Below are positions 5,757-10,142 of a stretch of 10,142 nucleotides of DNA, one piece after another. How positions within the stretch are numbered: the first letter of the stretch is position 1; each line of letters opens with the position of its first letter. Source of the stretch: an uncultured beta proteobacterium (lineage in GTDB: Bacteria; Pseudomonadota; Gammaproteobacteria; Burkholderiales; Burkholderiaceae); NCBI GenBank assembly GCA_903930665.1, contig CAIYZI010000179.1, positions 1-10,142 on the forward strand, read 5' to 3'. The notes under the pieces are model-generated. The model did not search any database. It saw nothing but the letters and a program-made list of their open reading frames with translations, and was not told where the DNA came from. The position numbers were made by a program, and so were the translations under genes.

Positions 5757-6109
5757 TGGAAAATGTTAGAGAATTTCTCATTTTCAATTTGAAAAAGTTT
5801 CGCAAAGTGAGCCGCTTTACGCAGGCCGAACTTGCGGAAGCGGCAGAAATGACTCTGACGGGCTACCAGCATATTGAATACGGCAAGGCCTGGGTCTCCC
5901 CGGAGACACTAGATAAGCTTGCAAAAGCCCTGTCCGTGTCGCCCTCCGATCTTTTGAAGGCACCAAGCGATGGCCAATCAAAATCAGATCTAATCATCGG
6001 AATTATCAAGCTGTTGCCCAGTATTGATTTGGATCACCTTGACACCATCTTTAAGATGGCTGAGTCTGTCGTCCCCGCGGAAAGCCCCGCACTTGCAAAA
6101 AAGGCTTAA
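5756..6109 (+). CDS. XRE-family transcriptional repressor (CI-like, no peptidase domain)
   Basis: This 117-residue regulator has an N-terminal lambda-repressor-like domain (about residues 8-65), with the helix-turn-helix at FTQAELAEAAEMTLTGYQHI and the usual GK...SPETLDKLAKAL segment. It is followed by a polar linker and a helical C-terminus (LIIGIIKLLPSIDLDHLDTIFKMAE) that may mediate dimerisation. There is no S24-type self-cleavage domain, so induction by RecA cleavage is not expected from this protein alone. A GTG two bases before the ATG region (5753) is an alternative start one codon upstream. The ATG at 5756 matches the predicted transcript start. It diverges from the smaller regulator and is followed at once by a terminator, so it is a single-gene unit, as expected for a lysogeny repressor. 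Confidence 0.84.
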   Translation: MENVREFLIFNLKKFRKVSRFTQAELAEAAEMTLTGYQHIEYGKAWVSPETLDKLAKALSVSPSDLLKAPSDGQSKSDLIIGIIKLLPSIDLDHLDTIFKMAESVVPAESPALAKKA

Positions 6110-6124
6110 TTTCTTGAGCCTTTT
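6099..6124. terminator. Bidirectional rho-independent terminator
   Basis: AAAAGGCT (6099-6106) and AGCCTTTT (6117-6124) form a perfect 8-bp stem with a 10-nt loop, with an A-run before and a T-run after. The stop codon of the rightward regulator lies within it. Read leftward, the stem is followed by a six-T tract (6102-6097), so it can also stop transcription entering from the right. Confidence 0.72.
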
Positions 6125-6250
6125 ATATTCATAGACAAAATCCATTAGCGCCTTAAAAAACGACCTATCATTCATCTTAGTCGCCACATTTTCCCCTATT
6201 TAAGAATTACATCCACTTCTGTAATAATCTTAAATATCGGCACCCAATGC

Positions 6251-6323
6251 GGTAAATAAACAACTTATGTTTACCTCCAAAAATTATTTAGAACTTAACA
6301 TTAATAATTACTAGTCCGTAATT
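6251..6323. promoter_or_regulatory. Two dyads upstream of the lipoprotein promoter
   Basis: GGTAAA (6251-6256) pairs with TTTACC (6270-6275). AATTAC (6306-6311) pairs with GTAATT (6318-6323). Both lie in the otherwise empty 6125-6330 spacer, about 10-80 bp upstream of the promoter-like element. They are candidate binding sites for a regulator or activator; the evidence is symmetry only. Confidence 0.32.
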
Positions 6324-6331
6324 TTTATGGT

Positions 6332-6348
6332 TTGGCATGGTTGTTGTA
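6332..6348 (+). promoter_or_regulatory. Sigma-54-like promoter of the lipoprotein gene
   Basis: TTGGCATG-N4-TTGTA matches the sigma-54 pattern TTGGCACG-N4-TTGCW at nearly all positions, with exact 12-bp spacing between the GG (6334-6335) and the G of the -12 element (6346). The differences are the C at -12 (T here) and one C after TGGCA (T here). The start would be near 6359, leaving an 18-nt leader that contains the ribosome-binding site. No acceptable sigma-70 promoter is seen at a suitable distance. Confidence 0.4.
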
Positions 6349-6376
6349 CCTAAAAAGTTAGAATTAAGGAGAAAAA

Positions 6377-6664
6377 ATGAAATTTCTTTGCGTTTTAAGC
6401 CTATTGCTTTTTGGATGCACATCTAGCCCGCCTCGGAAGTACGTTAAGCCAATATTTGAGAGCTCAGTGCCCATTTATTATTCAAGTTCGACGCCTCAAA
6501 ACCAACCGCATAATGAATCAATCGATCGCATCTTTGATGACCTTCAAAGGGAACGAGATGCTGACTATCAAAGGACACTGAGAGAAGTGGATGCAGATTG
6601 GAGAGAGCAGCAGTTGGAAATGGATCTTTACAACATGTTGGGCGAACTGGACCTTAGGAGATAA
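6377..6664 (+). CDS. Small phage lipoprotein (moron-like)
   Basis: This 95-residue protein has a lipoprotein signal peptide, MKFLCVLSLLLFGC: a short positive start, hydrophobic core and an L-F-G-C lipobox with C14 as the lipidated residue. The following residue is Thr, which in Gram-negative hosts usually directs sorting to the outer membrane. The mature part is a Pro/Ser/Tyr-rich tether (about 15-50), then a highly charged helix from IDRIFDDLQRERDADY to the end. AAGGAG lies 5 nt before the ATG, the best ribosome-binding site in the window. The gene stands alone, is opposite in direction to its neighbours and has its own promoter, which is the pattern of a lysogenic-conversion gene. Known small phage lipoproteins block receptors or DNA injection by related phages; that role is inferred here. 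Confidence 0.72.
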   Translation: MKFLCVLSLLLFGCTSSPPRKYVKPIFESSVPIYYSSSTPQNQPHNESIDRIFDDLQRERDADYQRTLREVDADWREQQLEMDLYNMLGELDLRR

Positions 6665-6693
6665 AATTTGCGCATTAGGCGGCCAAGATAAGT

Positions 6694-6711
6694 GACCTTT
6701 TATTTAAGGTC
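6694..6711. terminator. Weak hairpin between convergent genes
   Basis: GACCTT (6694-6699) and AAGGTC (6706-6711) form a 6-bp stem with an AT-rich 6-nt loop at the meeting point of the rightward lipoprotein gene and the leftward gene whose stop it includes. No T-run follows on either strand, so termination would be weak. Confidence 0.3.
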
Positions 6712-7204
6712 CAGAAATAACGCCGTCGCAATACCTAATAAACTCCCCTCGCGCGTGATCCGGCAAGTCCCTCACCCTGCCAACTGAGAAGTGATGAAGG
6801 CAAGCTTTTGCCTTATCTATACCAAACCTTTCGTTGACAGCTGAGAGGGACTTAACCGCTTCCTCGTTTGAGGGATATTCTGATTTTATTACTCCTGGGA
6901 CATTGGGGACGGCTTTTTGCTGATCTTTTTCTTCTTTTTCGCCATGAGATTCCTCCTTTTGTGACGTTTTTTCGTTTACAGGTGGCTTGCCCTTAGCCTT
7001 TTTATCAGCCTCGGGCTCAGCCCCTTGCTTAATTGAGATTATTCCAGGCATCGGGCCGCCCTTGCCGCTCTCGATTGAACCTTGGCCCGATTTTGCAAGA
7101 ATTCTGGCCTTCAGGCGCTCGCCAGCTGCCTGGACCAGCGCGTCGTCTATTTCTTGAAGTGAGTGGCCAGTGACAGTTAAGGTCAATTCGAACTTAATTT
7201 CCAT
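6704..7204 (-). CDS. Modular phage protein of unknown function
   Basis: This 166-residue protein has three parts. Residues 1-42 form a small strand-helix unit (MEIKFELTLTVTGHSLQEID..., then the helix DDALVQAAGERLKARIL). Residues about 43-107 are a low-complexity Lys/Glu/Gly/Pro linker, probably disordered. Residues 110-164 form a compact helical module with AVKSLSAVNERFGIDKAKACL, then VGRVRDLPDHARGEFIRYC. The last module recalls a short C-terminal domain seen in many phage proteins of the form 'A...l...fG...a...L..fg..rv.dl...r..fi'. AAGGGGTG lies about 6 nt before the ATG and overlaps the stop of the gene upstream, so it shares an operon with the helicase-like protein. No enzymatic motif is visible. 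A tethering or adaptor role would fit the layout but is speculation. Confidence 0.62.
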   Translation of the reverse strand: MEIKFELTLTVTGHSLQEIDDALVQAAGERLKARILAKSGQGSIESGKGGPMPGIISIKQGAEPEADKKAKGKPPVNEKTSQKEESHGEKEEKDQQKAVPNVPGVIKSEYPSNEEAVKSLSAVNERFGIDKAKACLHHFSVGRVRDLPDHARGEFIRYCDGVISGP

Positions 7205-7215
7205 GATTTCACCCC

Positions 7216-7962
7216 TTAAAATAGGTCTTCGATTGATGTTTGGCGCGGCAATTCGCCCGCTATTCGATTAAAACCGTCCCAAGTGGCGTCTCGTATTGCT
7301 ACCTGGGCTTGCATATCTGCATAATTATTCAGGCAGAAGTTTCTTACAAAGACTGTCTTGGTCTGGTTTGAGTTCGCGACAGAAAGAAGTGGCATCGCAT
7401 TCTCAACCCCGTCATAAAACTCCTCAACGTAAAAAACGAAACTCACATTCGAGAGGTCTAGGTCTTTTGGCACTGACTTAATTCCGCAAATCATCACGCG
7501 GGTTTTCGCGCGGTTATCATTTGAAAGGAATTTATTTAGATTTTTTTCTACTTTCATTGGGCTTGATTTCGGATACATCGTCACCGGCTTAAATTCGTAA
7601 AGATGTGACCTGCATGTTTCAATCGTGTCTTTTGTTATGCCAAAAATAAGCACTTTTTTGTACGCGCCCTGTTCTAGTTCTGATTTAATTAGATGACAGG
7701 CGGGTTCTATTTTTTGCAAGGATGCATACCGTCTCGCGGCGGATATGGAGCTTGCCTGCTTTTGTAGCTCAGACAAAAGCTGATACTTATCTGCGCCTTT
7801 GTTTTCATCGACTATTTTTTTTAAAATTAAATTTTCATCTGCAATTCTTTTGTTGAGTTCATCCATTCGATCAAACGGGACCGTGTATTTCCAAAATGAA
7901 GTCGCACCCAAATGAATGCGTCCGGGCTCAACTTGCACAGTGCTAAATGAAATCCGCTGCAT
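7216..7962 (-). CDS. Orphan, degenerate SNF2-type helicase C-terminal lobe
   Basis: This 248-residue protein resembles only the second RecA-like lobe of SNF2/SMARCAL1-type helicases. Residues 1-75 look like the inter-lobe region and helices. KIEPACHLIKSELEQG (84-99), KKVLIFGITKDTIETC (102-117) and the strand around PVTMYPKSS (126-134) match the lobe start. KFLSNDNRAKTRVMICGI (144-161) and DLSNVSFVFYVEEF (169-182) match the motif V region. Motif V lacks its glycine-rich turn (SVPKDLDL). Motif VI, normally QAxxRxxRxGQ with the arginine finger, is AMPLLSVANSNQ. There is no Walker A lobe here or in the genes next to it. The protein is therefore unlikely to hydrolyse ATP and may bind DNA or a partner. 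It starts two codons after the TAG of the glycosyltransferase gene, in the same frame, with AGAGGG just before the ATG. Confidence 0.66.
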   Translation of the reverse strand: MQRISFSTVQVEPGRIHLGATSFWKYTVPFDRMDELNKRIADENLILKKIVDENKGADKYQLLSELQKQASSISAARRYASLQKIEPACHLIKSELEQGAYKKVLIFGITKDTIETCRSHLYEFKPVTMYPKSSPMKVEKNLNKFLSNDNRAKTRVMICGIKSVPKDLDLSNVSFVFYVEEFYDGVENAMPLLSVANSNQTKTVFVRNFCLNNYADMQAQVAIRDATWDGFNRIAGELPRQTSIEDLF

Positions 7963-7968
7963 ATCCCT

Positions 7969-8724
7969 CTAGTAAAGCTTACCGTCAACGCGATAAGTGT
8001 GGGCGCCGATGTGGTTAACGTGAACCCCAGCATTCATATAAATTGGAAATCCAGCTTCTTTTGCCTTGAAACAAAAGCCAAAATCCTCGCCGTAATAGTC
8101 GCCATTTAGTGGGCCAGATGGAAAAAAGTCCCAACATTTGACTTCTTTGTTTGACTGGTAGTCCATGTATTTGAACGGCTCAGCCCCCAGTTCGACCATT
8201 TTATAAAGGACCTTGGTGTCGATCACCATAAATGCAGTGCCAATTGCCTTGACCGGCACTTCAGCGACGTTTCCATATTTTGCGACAAGTCTTAACATGC
8301 CCTCAAATGTGCGAATGCCACTATCCAGCTCGAAGCAATCTTTATCTTCGTCAAGTGGAGTGAAATTCATAGGTGCCGGGAATTGCTTAAGTGGCGCTAC
8401 ACCCGCAATGATTGGTTTGTCTGAATCAAATAGAGTTTTGCATTGGTCCCAGCGCCATTCCATGTCGTCGTCAACAAAGAATATCTTATCAAATCGGTGG
8501 CGAAGAGCATAGGAAGCTAAAACTCCTCGGTCTTTACCAAGCCCCGAATAGCCTTTGATTTGATAAATCGCCAGCTGATATCTCTGCTGATTCGCAAGCC
8601 TATCAGGATGATTGAAAAATTGAGTTAAGAGACACGCCGAATACTCTTGTCGAACGAAGCCCCGTGAGCATGGCGTGCAGAGAAGTATTTGGAGAGGTCT
8701 TTTGTCTGAAGCTTCGACGGCCAT
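7969..8724 (-). CDS. Family-2-like (GT-A fold) glycosyltransferase
   Basis: This 251-residue protein is predicted to transfer a sugar from a nucleotide donor. The fold begins with QILLCTPCSRGFV (12-24). KIFFVDDDMEW (80-90) carries the DxD metal site (D85-D87), followed by the usual DKPIIAGVAPLK. IGTAFMVIDTKVL (161-173) and YYGEDFGFCFKAKEAGF (210-226, with the catalytic-type E213/D214) match the acceptor half. VHVNHIG (234-240) is the terminal His motif typical of phage glycosyltransferases. The substrate may be phage DNA, a virion protein or host envelope sugar; the sequence does not decide. No ribosome-binding site precedes the ATG at 8724. A terminator-like stem and a structured stretch lie upstream. 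It is the first gene of an operon with the helicase-like and modular proteins. It ends in TAG, in frame with the next gene. Confidence 0.8.
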   Translation of the reverse strand: MAVEASDKRPLQILLCTPCSRGFVRQEYSACLLTQFFNHPDRLANQQRYQLAIYQIKGYSGLGKDRGVLASYALRHRFDKIFFVDDDMEWRWDQCKTLFDSDKPIIAGVAPLKQFPAPMNFTPLDEDKDCFELDSGIRTFEGMLRLVAKYGNVAEVPVKAIGTAFMVIDTKVLYKMVELGAEPFKYMDYQSNKEVKCWDFFPSGPLNGDYYGEDFGFCFKAKEAGFPIYMNAGVHVNHIGAHTYRVDGKLY

Positions 8725-8765
8725 TGGCTTGATTTGGCAGATAGATCTTTTTTGCGGTCAATAGG

Positions 8766-8811
8766 AAAAACAGTGTTAATAAAGAAAAGGAGCATTTTTC
8801 TTTATCCACTG
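8766..8811 (-). terminator. Terminator or attenuator upstream of the glycosyltransferase
   Basis: An inner 10-bp stem (ATAAAGAAAA at 8779-8788 with TTTTCTTTAT at 8796-8805, 7-nt loop) is extended by an outer 5-bp stem (CAGTG 8771-8775 with CACTG 8807-8811). On the minus strand it is followed by five T residues (8770-8766). It ends the leftward transcript coming from the right, about 40 bp before the glycosyltransferase start. No convincing promoter follows it, only a lone TTGACC (8761-8756), which leaves attenuation open. Confidence 0.52.
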
Positions 8812-8832
8812 CCCGACTCTTTAAAGCCAGGT

Positions 8833-8907
8833 GCTAATCTCCCCTCATGTCCAAGGGCCGAATGAGATTAGCTAGGCCCGAATCGCGAGGCTATCGAAAT
8901 TCGGGCC
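8833..8907 (-). ncRNA. Structured intergenic element (leader or small RNA candidate)
   Basis: There are two adjacent perfect 9-bp inverted repeats: GCTAATCTC (8833-8841) with GAGATTAGC (8864-8872), and GGCCCGAAT (8875-8883) with ATTCGGGCC (8899-8907). A third near-copy, GGGCCGAAT (8855-8863), lies in the loop of the first stem and could pair with 8899-8907 instead, so two folds compete. The element is more GC-rich than its surroundings and lies just before the terminator-like stem in the leftward direction. A leader with alternative folds, a small RNA or a DNA-level site such as a packaging or replication signal are all possible. The strand is inferred from flanking genes. Confidence 0.42.
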
Positions 8908-8913
8908 AGGGGT

Positions 8914-9129
8914 TTAATCGGCATTTATTGATTCTAACTTAACAGCTCGTGCTCTGGTCGTTTTCTCAATTCCATACATCTTAGGGAATATTTCCTTGCA
9001 TTCATTTAGCGTTAAAAGCTTGGTTTTTTCTTCGATTCTTAACAGGTCTCGGGTTTTGGTTAAGACAAGCGGTCCGTCGCTTGTTTCGACTCGTGAAGTC
9101 TCGTCAGTTAACCTGAGTTTTTTGCTTCT
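8914..9129 (-). pseudogene. Start-less reading frame, probable gene remnant
   Basis: An open frame of 71 codons runs leftward to TAA at 8916-8914 and has a protein-like sequence (for example GPLVLTKTRDLLRIEEKTK, then CKEIFPKMYGIEKTTRARAV and a charged end). It has no ATG, GTG or TTG until a Met close to its C-terminus, and a TAA stands upstream at 9132-9130. It overlaps the end of the secreted-protein gene in another frame; removing one A from the run near 9120 would fuse the two. Its 5' part lies inside a 15-bp direct repeat, and traces of a second copy lie at 9374-9429. The likeliest reading is a small gene that lost its start in a local duplication or insertion. The family is not recognised. 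Confidence 0.42.
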
Positions 9130-9429
9130 TTACATTCTTAAGGCCAATTGAGGTGCCAGATTTTGAGACCTTTGCCTCAACTGGTTGGCACTTGTAGACC
9201 TGTTCGCCCTTAACTGATTTTTCGATTGCTTGAACTGGCTCGATCTTAGAGCCCGACTCAGTGATGAAAAATGGTGCGGTCTCGGCATGCGAAATTGCAG
9301 TGACGAGAAGGATTAGGATTGATGCTTTCATGTAGCCTCGCTTTGTTATGAATTCGAGTATCAAGTCGAATTCTGGTTAAGACGCCCAAGATTGAGCGTT
9401 TCGCCGATTAACGGCTCGTCAGTTAACCT
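9057..9429. repeat. Imperfect direct repeats flanking the secreted-protein gene
   Basis: CTCGTCAGTTAACCT occurs exactly at 9100-9114 and 9415-9429 (315 bp apart). TGGTTAAGAC occurs at 9057-9066 and 9374-9383 (317 bp apart), and a short GTTTCG-type match lies between them in each copy at the same offset from the 15-mer. The spacing differs by only two bases, so the units (about 58 bp at 9057-9114 and 56 bp at 9374-9429) look like diverged copies of one segment. The intervening piece holds one complete small gene. Confidence 0.55.
9104..9331 (-). CDS. Small Sec-exported protein of unknown function
   Basis: This 75-residue protein begins with a signal peptide (MKASILILLVTAISHA) and a likely signal-peptidase I cut after A16 (S-H-A before E-T-A-P). 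The mature ~59 residues are hydrophilic and basic at the end (VYKCQPVEAKVSKSGTSIGL, then KNVKKQK), with a single cysteine. The ATG at 9331 is chosen over the earlier in-frame ATG at 9364 because it gives a clean signal peptide and has GAGG 5 nt upstream. It is expected in the periplasm or outside the cell. I do not recognise the family. It is bracketed by imperfect direct repeats, which hints that it arrived as, or was duplicated within, a small cassette. Its end overlaps a start-less frame. Confidence 0.66.
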   Translation of the reverse strand: MKASILILLVTAISHAETAPFFITESGSKIEPVQAIEKSVKGEQVYKCQPVEAKVSKSGTSIGLKNVKKQKTQVN

Positions 9430-9542
9430 TTATCACCTAACCAATATTCAGCTGTAGATCCAGTGCGCCTGCTGAATTCTATTCGCTGGGTTTTATTTAG
9501 ACTTTTTATGGATGGGTTTTTAATAAATACGTTAACACCATT
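9423..9542 (-). other. In-frame continuation after the radical-SAM TAG
   Basis: Directly after the TAG at 9545-9543 the same frame stays open for 39 more codons to TAA at 9425-9423. It begins NGVNVFIKNP, which is what a radical-SAM barrel would show next (helix ending in KLR, then a strand of the form 'aGvnV'). It has no start codon of its own. It ends in a basic helix-like stretch (SLNKTQRIEFSRRTGSTAEY). It is either the former C-terminus of the interrupted gene or a readthrough extension. Confidence 0.5.
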
Positions 9543-10142
9543 CTACCTCAGCTTGTCGATAGCAAGTTGTCGCCTCTTTAGAGATGGAGCTCCCGGCGAG
9601 ACCGACTTCTCGTATTTTTCTGCTAGATCAGCTTCGCCTATTTCGGAAAAACCCATTGTCATTACAACCGAATGCTTGCCTTTGATAATTAAATCTAAAT
9701 AGTCGTTACAAGCGCAAAGGTCGCTCATGGTGCGAATTTCGAGCTGTACATTATGTTTGTTTGCAATTTCGAGTACTGATTTTGTTATTTCATATCTTGT
9801 GTCCATCCACATAAATGCGTCACTCTTGTGACCTAATACTAGGACTTTGCCACCATTCCTTTTGAGATATGTCTCAATAGCCGGTAAGTCTCCTTGGAAT
9901 GGAGTCGGACTATTCCAATACTTTCGATTGGTTGGCATATATTGGTGTAATGAATTGTGGGCATTGCCGTTTCCGTATGTATCAAATATTGGTTTGTTTA
10001 GTGGCTGCTTGTAAACACAACCTTGCTCCGGCTGGTTATCGCTGAAACGTGCTTCGCAACTTTCAACCATTCGTTTCCAATGAGCGATTGGATCAATGCT
10101 TCGCGGTTGAAAGTCATTTAATAATGGTTTAGCCGTAGCTGA
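9543..10142 (-). pseudogene. Radical-SAM-like protein (partial at edge, interrupted by TAG)
   Basis: The frame is open from the right window edge (200 codons in view), so the true start lies outside; the Met at 10070 need not be the start. The segment KVLVLGHKSDAFMWMDTRYE, then VQLEIRTMSDLCACNDYLD, HSVVMTMGF, and SPGAPSLKRRQLAIDKLR matches consecutive strands and the 'EPgAPs..RR..Ai..L' signature of radical-SAM proteins related to spore photoproduct lyase and similar enzymes. The CxxxCxxC iron-sulfur motif is not present in the visible part and would have to lie farther upstream, or be lost. The frame stops at TAG directly before the expected next strand, which is in fact encoded just beyond it. 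Nonsense mutation, programmed readthrough or sequence error could explain this. Even with readthrough the barrel would be short. Confidence 0.55.

Noticed and set aside
5990..6187. Leftward 65-codon frame starting at GTG with an AGGGG site before it, antisense to the end of the repressor gene
   Set aside because: It would have to be transcribed through the strong leftward terminator (six-T tract at 6102-6097) and most of it is the antisense of a solid gene.
6359..6364. TAGAAT as a sigma-70 -10 box for the lipoprotein gene
   Set aside because: The start would fall inside the ribosome-binding site, and no -35 box lies at a proper distance.
8603..8809. Leftward 68-codon frame with a hydrophobic N-terminus overlapping the glycosyltransferase start
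   Set aside because: It begins inside the terminator stem, lacks a good ribosome-binding site and overlaps a clear enzyme in another frame.
9463..9702. Rightward 79-codon frame opposite the radical-SAM region
   Set aside because: It is antisense to the radical-SAM-like frame and its in-frame continuation; no start signals.
1..10142. CRISPR array, transposase or insertion sequence
   Set aside because: No regularly spaced repeats and no transposase-like reading frame or terminal inverted repeats were seen; the only direct repeats are the arm sites and the pair near 9100 and 9420.

Overview
The window looks like the early and lysogeny region of a temperate tailed phage, or a closely related integrative element. 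It holds an integrase with an excisionase-like partner, a phage-type recombination set (Sak4-like ATPase, SSB-like protein, YqaJ/lambda-type exonuclease), two divergent Cro/CI-type regulators, and a replication protein followed by the start of a DnaB-like helicase. The host is probably a Gram-negative bacterium: one small lipoprotein and one Sec-exported protein are present, and the attachment core matches the 3' half of a tRNA-Gly(GCC). The base composition is moderately AT-rich. A Bdellovibrionota-type host is possible but cannot be shown from this sequence.

Layout. At 1-817, replication genes run leftward. At 854-1138 lies what appears to be a complete phage attachment site (attP): a 47-nt tRNA-Gly 3' fragment with paired TTATGACT repeats on both sides. 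From 1143 to 5662 a compact leftward early operon reads, in transcription order, small regulator, two small unknown genes, zinc-ribbon protein, Sak4-like ATPase, SSB-like protein, exonuclease, excisionase-like protein, integrase. At 5663-5756 is the divergent control region, with operator-like repeats and promoters placed so that both regulator mRNAs may be leaderless. The rightward regulator (5756-6109) ends in a bidirectional terminator. At 6377-6664 a lone rightward lipoprotein gene has its own strong ribosome-binding site and a sigma-54-like promoter.

From 6704 to the right edge genes are again leftward: a modular unknown protein, an orphan and apparently dead SNF2 helicase C-terminal lobe, and a family-2-like glycosyltransferase. 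Upstream of the glycosyltransferase are a terminator and a structured intergenic RNA candidate, then a scarred segment (start-less reading frame, secreted small protein, imperfect direct repeats about 316 bp apart), and finally a radical-SAM-like protein cut by an in-frame TAG.

Together the left half encodes integration/excision, homologous recombination and replication under a two-repressor switch. The attP lies between int and the replication genes, so integration would physically separate the replication genes from the early promoter. The right half is accessory. Its most unusual parts are the dead helicase lobe linked to a glycosyltransferase, the interrupted radical-SAM gene and the lipoprotein moron.
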